NCBI RefSeq assembly: GCF_001636295.1 | Contig: NZ_CP014209.1 | Span: forward strand, 1,178,001 to 1,242,000 | Source of the DNA: Isoptericola dokdonensis DS-3 | Lineage (GTDB): Bacteria; Actinomycetota; Actinomycetes; Actinomycetales; Cellulomonadaceae | Reading direction: 5' to 3' | Length of the DNA: 64,000 nucleotides | In this document: positions 42,376-51,816 of the stretch, piece after piece | Layout: each line of letters starts with the position of its first letter | Position numbering within the stretch: position 1 is the stretch's first letter | Translations under genes and position numbers: made by a program | The notes under the pieces: generated by a model | The model's database searches: none | Seen by the model: only the letters and a program-made list of their open reading frames with translations | Told to the model about the DNA's origin: nothing

Positions 42376-42759
42376 GTGACGACCCCCAGCTTCTTCGAGG
42401 AGATCGGCGGACACGAGGTGTTCGTCCGGCTCGTCGACGTGTTCTACGAGGGCGTGGCGACCGACGAGGTGCTGCGCCCCATGTACCCCGAGGAGGACCT
42501 CGGTCCCGCCAAGGTGCGGCTGACCATGTTCCTCGAGCAGTACTGGGGTGGCCCGACGACGTACAGCGAGCAGCGCGGTCATCCTCGCCTGCGCATGCGG
42601 CACGCACCCTTCACGGTGAACCCGGACGCGCGCGACCGCTGGCTGAAGCACATGCGCGTCGCCGTCGACTCCCTCGACCTGGCGCCGGCCCACGAGTCCC
42701 AGCTGTGGGACTACCTGGAGCGGGCGGCGTTCAGCCTGATCAACACCTTCGAGCAGTAG
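42376..42759 (+). CDS. Truncated hemoglobin, group II (GlbO-like)
   Basis: 127-aa 2/2 globin. It begins [23 protein letters not shown], has [25 protein letters not shown], the proximal-His region [20 protein letters not shown] and [12 protein letters not shown]. The Trp-Gly-Gly (QYWGG) and RMRHAPF sequences fit the group II GlbO of actinobacteria, which binds O2 and is linked to oxidative/nitrosative stress. The GTG start follows GGGAGG. The upstream open frame is not used. Followed by a thioesterase gene 62 nt away, probably co-transcribed. Confidence 0.92.
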   Translation: MTTPSFFEEIGGHEVFVRLVDVFYEGVATDEVLRPMYPEEDLGPAKVRLTMFLEQYWGGPTTYSEQRGHPRLRMRHAPFTVNPDARDRWLKHMRVAVDSLDLAPAHESQLWDYLERAAFSLINTFEQ

Positions 42760-42821
42760 CGGCACGGGCACCGCCCGGCACCCTCCGCCCCGCCCTCCCC
42801 CACGACCTGAGGACGACGAGC

Positions 42822-43718
42822 ATGACGCACACCTCCCCCGACCCGCTGGACCGACTGCTGGCGGCGCTCGAGCTGCGCGAGATCGAGGGCTGGGGCCCGC
42901 GCGGCGAGGACGACGTGTGGCGGGGACGGTCGCTGCCGGGCCCGGCGCGGCGCGTGTACGGCGGGCAGGTGCTGGCGCAGGCGCTGATGGCGTGCGGACG
43001 CACCGTGGAGCAGGACCGGCTGCCGCACTCGTTGCACGCGTACTTCCTGCGCGAGGGCGTCCTGGACGTGCCGATCGACTTCGCGGTGGAGCGGTTGCGG
43101 GACGGCCGGTCGTTCAGCGCGCGGCGCACGCACGCGATCCAGTCGGGCAAGCCGATCCTGACGCTGACGGCGTCGTTCCAGACGGACCAGCCGGGCTACG
43201 AGACGTACCGGCCGGCCCCCGCGGACGTGCCGGAGCCGGAGGACGTGCCGTCGGCGGTGGACCAGCTCGGCCGGATCGACCACCCGGCGGCGCGGTTCTG
43301 GTCGCACGAGGCGGCGTTCGACCTGCGGCACGTGGGCGGGTCGATCTTCCTGGCCCCCGACGCCGCGCCGCGCCCGACCCAGCAGGTGTGGGTGCGGGCA
43401 CGGCACGAGATCGCGTCGGACGACCTGCTGCTGCACCGCGCGCTGCTGGCGTTCGCGTGCGACCAGATGATGCTGGAGCCGGTGCTGCGGCAGGCGGGAC
43501 GGTCGTGGGTCGACATCGGCACGACGGTGCCGATGGCGAGCCTGGACCACGCGATGTGGTTCCACCGGGACGCGCGCGCGGACGAGTGGCTGCTGTACGT
43601 GCAGGAGTCGCCGGGAGCGCAGGGCGGTCGCGGGATGGGCATGGCCCGGGTGTACGACCGCCGGGGTGCGCTGGTGGCGAGCATCGCGCAGGAGGGCATG
43701 GTCCGCCTCGGCGAGTGA
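42822..43718 (+). CDS. Acyl-CoA thioesterase II (TesB-like)
   Basis: 298-aa double-hotdog thioesterase hydrolysing acyl-CoA. Features: VYGGQVLAQALMACGRTV, LPHSLHAYFLREG, GRSFSARRTHAIQSGKPILT, and in the second hotdog LLHRALLAFACDQMMLEPVL, LDHAMWFHRDARADEWLLY and GRGMGMARVYDRRGALVAS. The Asp, Thr and Gln residues of the TesB active site appear as ACDQ, TLTASFQTDQ and AQEG. ATG at 42822 with GAGGACGACGAG upstream; the second gene of a globin-thioesterase pair. Confidence 0.93.
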   Translation: MTHTSPDPLDRLLAALELREIEGWGPRGEDDVWRGRSLPGPARRVYGGQVLAQALMACGRTVEQDRLPHSLHAYFLREGVLDVPIDFAVERLRDGRSFSARRTHAIQSGKPILTLTASFQTDQPGYETYRPAPADVPEPEDVPSAVDQLGRIDHPAARFWSHEAAFDLRHVGGSIFLAPDAAPRPTQQVWVRARHEIASDDLLLHRALLAFACDQMMLEPVLRQAGRSWVDIGTTVPMASLDHAMWFHRDARADEWLLYVQESPGAQGGRGMGMARVYDRRGALVASIAQEGMVRLGE

Positions 43719-43768
43719 CGCCGTCGGCCCGACCTGCGCCGGGCGCCGGCGCGCAGCACACTGGCGGC

Positions 43769-44749
43769 ATGCGTCTGCGCCGTGTGTCCGTCTCCGCCCC
43801 GGGTTACGCCCGCCGCCCCAAGGGTGACGGGTGGGTGTTCCTCGACCCCTCCCAGGTGCCGTTGACGGACGAGGTGGAGATCGCCCGATGCACCCGGCTC
43901 GCCGTGCCGCCCGCCTGGACGGACGTGTGGATCTGCCGGTACGCGAACGGGCACGTCCAGGCGTACGGGCGCGACGACGCCGGCCGAGGGCAGTACCTGT
44001 ACCACCCGCAGTGGGTGGAGCGGCGGGCACGCCGCAAGCACGACCACGTGCTGGAGGTCGGGCGGCGTCTGCCGGGTGCGCGGCGCACGGTGACGCGCGA
44101 CCTGTCGCTGCCGGGCGTGCCCCGGCCCAAGGCGCTGGCGCTGGGGTTCCGGCTGCTGGACGAGGCGTACTTCCGGGCGGGCGGCGAGGTCTACGCGCGC
44201 CGGCACCGCAGCTTCGGGCTGGCGACGATCCGCAAGGAGCACGCGACGGTGCGGCGGGACGGGTCGGTCCACTTCCGCTACCCGGCGAAGTCCGGCCAGG
44301 TGCGCGACACGGTGGTCGAGGACCCGGTGGTGGCCGAGGTCGTGTCGACGCTGAAGCGTCGGCGCGGCGGCGTGGAGCTGCTGGCTTGGCGGGAGAGGTC
44401 ACCGGCCGGCGTGGTGTGGCACGACGTCACGAGCGCGGACGTCCAGGAGGACGTGAAGGACCGGCTGGGCGACGACGCGACGCCGAAGGACTTCCGGACG
44501 TGGCACGCCACCGTGATGACGGCCCGGGCGCTGGCCGCGGTGGAGGTGCCGTCGTCGCAGCGCGCCCGCCGGCGCGTCACGACGGGCATCGTCCGGGACG
44601 TGGCCGAGGAGCTGGGCAACACCCCGGCGGTGGCCCGCGGCTCCTACATCGACCCGCGGTTGTGGGACCTGTGGGAACGGGGCCGCACGATCGGTCCGAC
44701 GACGTCGCGGTCGGCGGCCGAGCGGGCCGTCCTGGAGCTGCTGTCATGA
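43769..44749 (+). CDS. DNA topoisomerase IB (poxvirus-like)
   Basis: 326-aa type IB topoisomerase that relaxes supercoils through a 3'-phosphotyrosine. The nucleophile is Tyr293 in GNTPAVARGSYIDPRLWDLW. The other active-site residues lie in FGLATIRKEHATV, FRYPAKSGQVRDTVV and KDFRTWHATVMTARAL. The small N-terminal domain includes VPPAWTDVWICRYANGHVQA. Size and motifs match the short bacterial branch. ATGA overlap with the downstream NAD-binding protein gene shows coupling. Confidence 0.93.
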   Translation: MRLRRVSVSAPGYARRPKGDGWVFLDPSQVPLTDEVEIARCTRLAVPPAWTDVWICRYANGHVQAYGRDDAGRGQYLYHPQWVERRARRKHDHVLEVGRRLPGARRTVTRDLSLPGVPRPKALALGFRLLDEAYFRAGGEVYARRHRSFGLATIRKEHATVRRDGSVHFRYPAKSGQVRDTVVEDPVVAEVVSTLKRRRGGVELLAWRERSPAGVVWHDVTSADVQEDVKDRLGDDATPKDFRTWHATVMTARALAAVEVPSSQRARRRVTTGIVRDVAEELGNTPAVARGSYIDPRLWDLWERGRTIGPTTSRSAAERAVLELLS

Positions 44750-46278
44750 GGGCGGCGGTCACGGGGGTCACGGGGTACGTGGGCGGCCGCCTGGTGCCGG
44801 AGCTGCTCGCGGCCGGGGTCGAGGTCCGGGCGCTGACCCGCGACCCGGCTCGGCTGGCGGGCCGGGAGTGGGCGGGCGACGTCGAGGCCGTCGAGACGGA
44901 CGTGTCGGACCTGGACGCGGTGCGCCGTGCCCTGAACGGCGCGGACGTCGCCTACTACCTGGTGCACTCCCTGGGCACGGGGGCGACGTTCGAGGCCCGG
45001 GACCGCCGCAACGCGCTGACGTTCGCGCGCGCCGCGCGCGAGGTCGGGGTGGGCCGGATCGTCTACCTCGGCGGGCTGTACCCGGACGTGCCGGAGGGCG
45101 AGCTGTCCCGGCACCTCGCCTCGCGCAAGGAGGTGGAGGAGATCCTCCTGGCGTCGGGGGTGCCGACGACGGTGCTGCGGGCCGCGGTGATCCTGGGGTC
45201 GGGCTCGGCGTCGTTCGAGATGATGCGGTACCTCACCGAGCGGCTGCCGGCGATGACGACGCCGCGCTGGGTGGACAACCGGATCCAGCCGATCGCGATC
45301 CGGGACGTGCTGCGCTACCTCGTGGGGTCGGCGTCGATGCCGCCGGACGTGTCGCGGGGGTTCGACATCGGCGGGCCGGACGTCCTGACGTACCGCGAGA
45401 TGATGCAGCGGTACGCGCGGGCCGCCGGGTTGCCGCGCCGCGTCATCGTCGGCGTGCCGGTGCTGACGCCGCGGCTGTCGAGCCTGTGGGTGGGTCTGGT
45501 GACGCCCGTGCCCTCGGGGATCGCCCGCCCGCTGGTCGAGTCCCTCGTGCACGAGGTGGTGTGCCGCGAGGACGACGTGCGGCAGTACGTCCCGGACCCG
45601 CCGGAGGGCCTGGTGGGGGTGGACGGGGCGATCGAGCTGGCCCTGACGCGCATCCACGACGGCGAGGTGACGACCCGCTGGTCGTCGGCGTCGGTGCCGG
45701 GCGCGCCGTCGGACCCGCTGCCCACCGACCCGGACTGGGCCGGCGGCTCGCTGTACGTCGACGAGCGGCGCATCGTGGTGGACGCCCCGGCGGACGTGCT
45801 GTGGCAGGTCATCGAGGAGATCGGCGGGCACGGCGGCTGGTACTCGTGGTCGCTGGCGTGGCGCGTGCGCGGTCTGCTCGACCGGCTGGTGGGTGGCCCG
45901 GGGCTGCGTCGTGGCCGCCGGGACGAGCACCGGTTGCGCGTCGACGACGCGGTCGACTTCTGGCGCGTGGAGGCGATCGAGCCGGGCCGCCGCCTGCTGC
46001 TGCGCGCCGAGATGCGCCTGCCGGGGCTGGCGTGGCTGGAGCTGCGGGTCGACTCCGCGGCCGCCGAGATCACCGACCCGGACGACGCCGGCCCCTCCCC
46101 CGAGGACGCCTCCGGCCCGGGGCGCACCTACTTCGCGCAGCGGGCGCTGTTCCACCCGCAGGGCCTGCTCGGCCAGGCGTACTGGTGGTCGGTGGCACCG
46201 TTCCACGGGGTCGTGTTCGGCGGCATGCAGCGCAACGTCGCCGCGGACGCCGAACGGCGCGCCCGCGGCGACGACTGA
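44746..46278 (+). CDS. NAD(P)-binding SDR-like protein with DUF2867 domain
   Basis: 510 aa. The N-terminal atypical short-chain dehydrogenase domain starts AAVTGVTGYVGGRLVPELLA with GxxGxxG, followed by YYLVHSLGTGATFEARDRRN and GRIVYLGGLYPDVPEGELS. The C-terminal DUF2867/SRPBCC-like domain (about 335-505) has DVLWQVIEEIGGHGGWYSWS, GRRLLLRAEMRLPGLAWLEL and YFAQRALFHPQGLLGQAYWW. This two-domain protein is common in actinobacteria, and its substrate is unknown. It overlaps the topoisomerase IB stop. Confidence 0.87.
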   Translation: MRAAVTGVTGYVGGRLVPELLAAGVEVRALTRDPARLAGREWAGDVEAVETDVSDLDAVRRALNGADVAYYLVHSLGTGATFEARDRRNALTFARAAREVGVGRIVYLGGLYPDVPEGELSRHLASRKEVEEILLASGVPTTVLRAAVILGSGSASFEMMRYLTERLPAMTTPRWVDNRIQPIAIRDVLRYLVGSASMPPDVSRGFDIGGPDVLTYREMMQRYARAAGLPRRVIVGVPVLTPRLSSLWVGLVTPVPSGIARPLVESLVHEVVCREDDVRQYVPDPPEGLVGVDGAIELALTRIHDGEVTTRWSSASVPGAPSDPLPTDPDWAGGSLYVDERRIVVDAPADVLWQVIEEIGGHGGWYSWSLAWRVRGLLDRLVGGPGLRRGRRDEHRLRVDDAVDFWRVEAIEPGRRLLLRAEMRLPGLAWLELRVDSAAAEITDPDDAGPSPEDASGPGRTYFAQRALFHPQGLLGQAYWWSVAPFHGVVFGGMQRNVAADAERRARGDD

Positions 46279-46303
46279 CGCGCCGGTGTCGCCCCGGGCG
46301 CGC

Positions 46304-46339
46304 CACGGCGGGCGGAGCCTCGCAGCCCCGCCCGCCGTG
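46304..46339. terminator. Bidirectional terminator between the SDR and GH48 genes
   Basis: 11-bp perfect stem CACGGCGGGCG / CGCCCGCCGTG with a 14-nt loop, between two convergent stop codons. Confidence 0.7.
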
Positions 46340-46352
46340 CGTGCACCGGGAG

Positions 46353-49007
46353 TCAGTCGGTGCAGGTGAGGGTCTGGGCCGCCGGCGGCGTCCCGGTCCC
46401 GATGAACCCGACGGTCGCGGTCTGCCCCGCGCCGAGGTTCGCGTTCCACGCCTCGGGCGTGATCTTCCCGGCGGCGAGCTTCCCGCCCCACAGGTTGGAG
46501 GTCGTGAGCCCCGCGGGCGCCGTGACGACCCAGCCCTGGACGCCGCCGGAGCCACCCGTGACGGTGATGGTGCCCTGGTACCCGCCCTGCCACGACCCGG
46601 CCGTGGCATAGGTGGCCGTGCACGCGCCGGTCGGCTCGGGCTCGGTCTCCTCGTCGGTCGTGGCGGTGGCGGCGGCCGACGCCGCGGACGAGTTGCCCGC
46701 CGCGTCCTTCGCCGTCACCGTGTACGAGTACGTGGTCGCGGGCTCGAGGCCGTCGTCGGTGAACGACGTCGCCGTCCCTCCGACGCTGCCGACGACCACG
46801 CCGTCCCGGCGGACGTCGTAGCCGGTCACCCGCACGTCGTCGGTGGACGCCGTCCAGGTGACCTGGACGGTGGTGCCGTCGGCGGTGGCCACGACGGCAC
46901 CGGGGACCGTCGGCGGCTCGGTGTCCTCGACCGGTCCCGGAGCCTCCCCGAAGAGCCGGTCGTAGTCCGCGAGCGCCGTGGCGACCGCGGTCTGCGCCCA
47001 GAACCGGTGGTAGGTGAACTCCGGTGCAGGGCCGCCGTCGAGGTGCGCCTGCACCTTGTCCCACTGCGGGTCGTCCTCGTAGAACGAGCGGATGTCGAGA
47101 AAGGACACGCCCGGCTCGACGACGTCGCCGTTCGGCATGGTGCCGCTCCAGCCCTCGGGCACGTACACCCCGTTGCCGTCCGGCGACGTCAGGACGTCGT
47201 CGAAGCGGGCGTAGTCGCCGCGCGTCTCGGTGGTGGCGACGCCGACGGCGTCGAGGTTCTGCTCCCAGATCGCGTCGAGGAGGTCGTGCGCGGTCTGCTG
47301 CGCCGCGGTGTCCCCGGACTCCGCCGCGTAGTACATGAGCGAACGGGCGAGCGCACCGGCGACGCCGACGTCCTGCCCGTAGCTCGTGACCTCGACGCTC
47401 AGGCCGGAGTTGTCACCGGGGTTCGCGGGGTCCCAGTCGTCCGGCTGCCCCTCCCAGGCGAGGTTGGACGGGATCTGCCAGGAGTCCTCGGTGATGGTGA
47501 TGTGGTCGATGACCCACGGCACCCACTTGTCGAGGATGTCCCCGGCGCGCTCGTCACCGGTCTCCTCGTAGAGCTGCGCGATGCGCTCGACGCCCCAGCC
47601 CTGCATGCCCATCCAGGAGTTCGACGGCGGGTCGTGGTAGACGGGCGCCTCGGTGTAGCCCATGCCGTAGAAGGTGGCGACGTCGTCGGGCCGGTCGGCG
47701 TAGTGACCGTCCCAGCTGTTGGTGGACCCGCCGGCGATGCCGCCCTCGGGCGACTGCAGCCACTGGAACAGCTCGACCTGCCGGTCGAGGCTGGCTGACC
47801 AGTCGTCCTCCGCGGTGGGCGAGTCCGGCTGGAGCGCCGGGTCGTTCGCCAGGGCCCAGGCCGCCATGGGATTCTGGTACCCGAAGTGGGCGTGGCTGGA
47901 GCCGATGCGCCAGGCCCACGGCGAGGCGGTGTCGAGGGCGCCGCCCCACGCGTAGTACCAGGACAGCAGGTAGTGCGCGCTGTCGCGGCCGGTGCCCGCG
48001 GCGCAGGAGGTGGACTGGCAGTCCGGCGTCTTGAAGTACTTGTCGAAGAGCGCGTAGCGCAGGTAGTCGCCCATCTTGGAGGCCTTGCCGACGGTCTCGG
48101 CGACGGCCTCGGGCTGGCCCTGCTCGGTCGCGAACTTGTTGGCCCAGTAGGCGGCCTCGACGGCGCGGGCGTCGGCGTCCGGGGCGTTGGTGAACTTCCA
48201 CTGCTTCGCGTAGGACGCGTCGCCGGTGAAGAGGTCGAGGTAGCCGTTCTCCCCGCCGTAGCTGAAGTCGTCGATGGACGGCTGCGGGACGGTCTCCCAG
48301 ACGGACTCCTGCGGGCCGCGCTGGAAGGTGTTGATGTAGCTGGTGCCCTCGTGGTCGGGCCCGAGGAGCGTGCTGGAGCCGGGCGCGGCGCCGAAGCCGT
48401 AGATGTTGTCGACGTCGGCGAGCCAGTGCATGCCGTAGATCTCGGAGGTGCCGTACGTCGACTCGAGCTCGTTGCCGATGGGGTCCGTGCCGACGGACAC
48501 CCCGGGGTCGAGCTGGGACGGGTACTGGCCCGGGTGGTTGAACTCGGGCGCGTACGTGGCGGGCTTCGACGGGTCGTAGGCGCCGTTGGTGGGCTGGTTC
48601 TCGGTGGTGGGGATCATGTACTGCTCGAGGGTGTCCCACGCGTGGTTGAACGGCTCCCAGTCCCCGGTGACCTGGCCGTACGACGTCTCGAGCCACAGCC
48701 AGAACGAGTACGCCTCGCTGGTGGTCTCGTGCCCGTGGTCGGGTGCCTCGACCATGAGGGTCTCCACCGCGTGGTAGGGGATGCCCTGGGGCGAGAAGTA
48801 GCCGTTGGCGGGGTCGTGGATCTTGGCGTAGAGGTCCAGGAAGCGCTGGGTGTACTCGCCGTCGGTGTCGAGGTCGACGGCGGCGGCGACGGGCGACGCG
48901 GCGGTCGGGGGCGCGGCACCGGCCGGGACGGCCGCCACGAGCGCGGCCAGGGTGGCCGTCGCCGCGGCGCCCGCCAGCAGGCGGGTGCGGACTGGTGTGC
49001 GTGGCAT
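46353..49007 (-). CDS. Secreted GH48 cellobiohydrolase with FN3 and CBM2
   Basis: 884 aa. The signal peptide is MPRTPVRTRLLAGAAATATL with cleavage near AGAAPP. The GH48 module (about 45-690) acts processively from reducing ends; its catalytic acid is Glu98 in HETTSEAYSFWLWLE. A fibronectin type III domain (about 698-782) and a C-terminal CBM2 (about 795-884, WQGGYQGTITVTGG) follow. The order is like that of the Cellulomonas fimi GH48 exoglucanase. ATG 49007 has GAGAGG about 9 nt upstream. Two operator-like sites, TGGGATCGCTTCCA and CCTAAACGTTTCG, lie 47-80 bp upstream. Confidence 0.96.
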   Translation of the reverse strand: MPRTPVRTRLLAGAAATATLAALVAAVPAGAAPPTAASPVAAAVDLDTDGEYTQRFLDLYAKIHDPANGYFSPQGIPYHAVETLMVEAPDHGHETTSEAYSFWLWLETSYGQVTGDWEPFNHAWDTLEQYMIPTTENQPTNGAYDPSKPATYAPEFNHPGQYPSQLDPGVSVGTDPIGNELESTYGTSEIYGMHWLADVDNIYGFGAAPGSSTLLGPDHEGTSYINTFQRGPQESVWETVPQPSIDDFSYGGENGYLDLFTGDASYAKQWKFTNAPDADARAVEAAYWANKFATEQGQPEAVAETVGKASKMGDYLRYALFDKYFKTPDCQSTSCAAGTGRDSAHYLLSWYYAWGGALDTASPWAWRIGSSHAHFGYQNPMAAWALANDPALQPDSPTAEDDWSASLDRQVELFQWLQSPEGGIAGGSTNSWDGHYADRPDDVATFYGMGYTEAPVYHDPPSNSWMGMQGWGVERIAQLYEETGDERAGDILDKWVPWVIDHITITEDSWQIPSNLAWEGQPDDWDPANPGDNSGLSVEVTSYGQDVGVAGALARSLMYYAAESGDTAAQQTAHDLLDAIWEQNLDAVGVATTETRGDYARFDDVLTSPDGNGVYVPEGWSGTMPNGDVVEPGVSFLDIRSFYEDDPQWDKVQAHLDGGPAPEFTYHRFWAQTAVATALADYDRLFGEAPGPVEDTEPPTVPGAVVATADGTTVQVTWTASTDDVRVTGYDVRRDGVVVGSVGGTATSFTDDGLEPATTYSYTVTAKDAAGNSSAASAAATATTDEETEPEPTGACTATYATAGSWQGGYQGTITVTGGSGGVQGWVVTAPAGLTTSNLWGGKLAAGKITPEAWNANLGAGQTATVGFIGTGTPPAAQTLTCTD

Positions 49008-49053
49008 GGGTGATACCTCTCTCCGTTGAGGGGACACCCTGACGGTCGCGCCG

Positions 49054-49067
49054 TGGAAGCGATCCCA
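49054..49067 (-). promoter_or_regulatory. CelR/CebR-like box upstream of GH48
   Basis: Read on the minus strand: TGGGATCGCTTCCA, two mismatches from the TGGGAGCGCTCCCA box bound by CelR/CebR regulators of cellulase genes in other actinobacteria. Confidence 0.6.
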
Positions 49068-49074
49068 CAACCAG

Positions 49075-49087
49075 CGAAACGTTTAGG
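49075..49087 (-). promoter_or_regulatory. CCTAAACG(G/T)TTCG motif upstream of GH48
   Basis: CCTAAACGTTTCG on the minus strand, 7 bp upstream of the CelR/CebR-like box. Identical to the copy before the GH6 gene. Confidence 0.65.
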
Positions 49088-49105
49088 CCGCGCCGACGCC
49101 GGCGC

Positions 49106-51769
49106 TCAGACGTCGACCGACAGCCGCGCGACGGGCACCGGCCGTCCCCGGCGCAGCACCTCGCCCGCCCGCCGCAGGACGGCCTGCGCGTCGAGGCCGC
49201 CCGCCGGCTCGCCCGTACCGACCGGCTCGACCACCACGTCGTCGCCGAGCACCGCCGCGAGCCGGGCCGCCAGCCGCCGTGCGGCCGCCAGGTCCTGACC
49301 GTCGAGCAGCACCACGACCCCGCGCGGGCCGAGCGAGGTGAGGCAGTCGTCCTCGCCGAGCTCACCCTGGAGCCGGTCCAGGGCCGCGGCGCCGGGCTCG
49401 GCGGGGAACGCGACCGCCAGCACCTGCCACGCGTACCCCGCCACGCGGCGACGACGCCGGATCGCCCGGTCGGTCCGGTCGACGAACAGCTCGCGGGGCA
49501 CCGTCCTGAGACCGGTGCCGGCGCGGGCGGTCGGACGCGGCTCGCGGTCCTCGCCGCGCGGGTCGTCCACCCGCGCCATCGCCCCCACCAGGCGCGCGGG
49601 GCGGTCGCCCGCGTCGTGCACCGTCACCGCGCGGCAGCTCACCCGCACGTAGGCGCCGTCGGCCCGCCGCACGCGGTGCTCCACGTCCAGCGGCTCGCGG
49701 GACCCCGACAGCTGGGCCGCCACCGCGGCGTGGACCCGCTGGAGGTCCTCGGGGTGCACGCGGGAGAACCACTCGTGGGGGTCGTCGCCGAGGGTCGCCC
49801 GGTCGGTGCCGAGCAGCCGCGCCCACGCCGCGGAGTACCGCACGGTGCCCGCGTCGACGTCCCAGTCCCACGTGCCGTCCTGGGAGGCGATCGACACCAG
49901 GGCCGCGCGCTCCTCACCGGCGGCGACGTCGACGGCCAGCGCCCGCTCGCGCTCCGCCGCCTCGGCCAGCTCCCGGCGCTGCGCGCGCAGCGCCGTCAGC
50001 GCCTCTTCCGCGTCGAGCGCGACGGCCAGCATGGCCGCCCAGTGGTTGTACCGCGCCCGGGTGCTCGTGGCGCGGGTGTCGACGAGGCCGCCGACGACGA
50101 GGAAACCCCGGTCCGAGCGGCCGAACGCCACGGGGACCACGACGGTGAGCGAGCGCGGGTCGGTGAGCGACGTCGGCGGGAACTGGTCGGCCGTCATCAC
50201 CCGTCCGACGAGCGCGTCGCCGCCGGGGTGCGGGCCGCGGGCGCCGACCACCCGCAGGAGCCGCTCCCCCGGCCGCCCCGGGTCGTCCTCCCAGAGGGCG
50301 AGGGCGGCCACCGAGGTGCGGGTGCGCGGCATCCAGTCGAGCCGGCGCAGCGCGTCGCCGTCGGAGCGCATCAGCTCCAGGTCGACGGCGTTCTGGTCGA
50401 CGAGGTCCTGCTCGAGCCGCCCGGCACGGGCCAGGTCGCCGTGCCCGCACCCGCGGGCCAGGGCGGCGACGACCAGGCTCAAGGCCTCCTCGACCTCGTC
50501 CGCCGCTCCGGGCTCGAGGCCGCGCAGCCGGGGGGGCGCACCGGTGCCCGCCGCCTGGGCGGCGGCCCGCTCGGCCACGTTGCGGCGTACGCGTCGGCAC
50601 TCGGCGTGCAGCGCGGGCACGAGCTGTTCGAGGGCGCCCGCACCGGGACGCAGGGCGGCCGTGCGGTCGCCCAGGGTGCGCAGCGCGGAGGACGGCGGGT
50701 GCTGGGCCGTGACGACGCAGGCCTCGACCACCTGCCGCACCGACGTCAGCCAGGCGTCGGTCGCACCGCGGCGCACGCCGTCCGTGCGGGCGAACACGAC
50801 CCGGGCGACGGCGGCCAGCGGGTCGGGCTCGCCGCCGCCGGCCGTCCCGTCCACCACCACCGTGCTGCGGGTCCCGTGGGCACAGCCGCACGACTCACGG
50901 GTGACGAGCGCGGCGACGTCGAGCCGGTGGTCGCCGGGGACCTCCTCGCCACGGACACGTGCCAGCACGAGCTCCGCAGCCCGCTCCCCCACGACGTCGT
51001 GCATGGGGTCGATCGAGGTCAGCCGCGGCCAGGTGCGCGCGCCGGAGTCCGAGTTGTCGAACCCGACGACGGCCTGCACCGCGGGCACCTCCAGCCCCGC
51101 CAGGTGCAGCCCGCGCAGGAACCCGACGGCGTTGCGGTCGGTCGCGGCGAGCGTCGCCGTCGTCGTCAGCCCCTGCTCCGCGAGGCGGCGGGCGACGAGC
51201 TCCGCGCTGGACTCCTGGTTGTCCCGGGTCCGGTAGAAGTGCTCCGGCCCGTGCTCCAGCCCGTGCTGGGCGAGCGCGTCGCGGAACGCGTCGTACCGCT
51301 CGGCGATGTCGCTCTGCCCCGTGCTGCCGAGGAAGCCGATGCGCCGGTGCCCGTGGTCGACGAGGTGGTCGACCGCCGCCCGGACCCCGCCGACGTTGTC
51401 CGGTGACACCACCGGCACGGCCAGGTCCTCGGCGGCCACCCCCAGCCCGACCATGGGCACGCCGGATGCCTCCAGCCGGCGCAGGTCGGCGTCGGCCAGC
51501 GCGCTCGTCACCACGACGAGACCGTCGAACGCCCCCACCCCGGGGGCCGCCCGGCGGAACGGCGCGACGGGGAACTCGTCGCGGTCGAGGTCGGCGGGGT
51601 AGGTCTGCACCGCCACCACCCGGTGCCCCTCCGTGCGCAGCACGCGCGTCATGCCGGCGAGGATCCGGCCGAAGTAGTAGCCACCCACCACGGGAAGGAG
51701 CACACCGATCGTCAGGGGCGCGCCGTGACCGCCCCCGGCGCCACGTGTCCACGTCGACACCTCAACCAC
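49106..51769 (-). CDS. LacI-type sugar-binding domain fused to PAS and degenerate GGDEF
   Basis: 887 aa, no signal peptide and no helix-turn-helix. Residues 18-290 form a periplasmic-binding-protein-like sensor as in LacI regulators (TIGVLLPVVGGYYFGRILAG, GHRRIGFLGSTGQSDIAERY, VVGFDNSDSGARTWPRLTSI). The middle part (300-600) is helical with GAF-like sequence. A PAS domain follows (about 620-745, DGTWDWDVDAGTVRYSAAWA). The last 130 residues resemble a GGDEF domain whose signature is lost (SLGPRGVVVLLDG), so no diguanylate cyclase activity is expected. Probably a cytosolic sugar sensor acting by protein contact. Divergent from the LacI gene; GTG 51769 or 51760 are both possible starts. Confidence 0.8.
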   Translation of the reverse strand: MVEVSTWTRGAGGGHGAPLTIGVLLPVVGGYYFGRILAGMTRVLRTEGHRVVAVQTYPADLDRDEFPVAPFRRAAPGVGAFDGLVVVTSALADADLRRLEASGVPMVGLGVAAEDLAVPVVSPDNVGGVRAAVDHLVDHGHRRIGFLGSTGQSDIAERYDAFRDALAQHGLEHGPEHFYRTRDNQESSAELVARRLAEQGLTTTATLAATDRNAVGFLRGLHLAGLEVPAVQAVVGFDNSDSGARTWPRLTSIDPMHDVVGERAAELVLARVRGEEVPGDHRLDVAALVTRESCGCAHGTRSTVVVDGTAGGGEPDPLAAVARVVFARTDGVRRGATDAWLTSVRQVVEACVVTAQHPPSSALRTLGDRTAALRPGAGALEQLVPALHAECRRVRRNVAERAAAQAAGTGAPPRLRGLEPGAADEVEEALSLVVAALARGCGHGDLARAGRLEQDLVDQNAVDLELMRSDGDALRRLDWMPRTRTSVAALALWEDDPGRPGERLLRVVGARGPHPGGDALVGRVMTADQFPPTSLTDPRSLTVVVPVAFGRSDRGFLVVGGLVDTRATSTRARYNHWAAMLAVALDAEEALTALRAQRRELAEAAERERALAVDVAAGEERAALVSIASQDGTWDWDVDAGTVRYSAAWARLLGTDRATLGDDPHEWFSRVHPEDLQRVHAAVAAQLSGSREPLDVEHRVRRADGAYVRVSCRAVTVHDAGDRPARLVGAMARVDDPRGEDREPRPTARAGTGLRTVPRELFVDRTDRAIRRRRRVAGYAWQVLAVAFPAEPGAAALDRLQGELGEDDCLTSLGPRGVVVLLDGQDLAAARRLAARLAAVLGDDVVVEPVGTGEPAGGLDAQAVLRRAGEVLRRGRPVPVARLSVDV

Positions 51770-51816
51770 CGTCCTCGCCGTCGAGTCCTGCAGTGCGTTC
51801 CCCCCGCAGGTGCATC

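Noticed and set aside
44644..47064. 806-codon frame overlapping the SDR and GH48 genes
   Set aside because: Crosses a terminator and two real genes, Arg/His-rich, no motifs.
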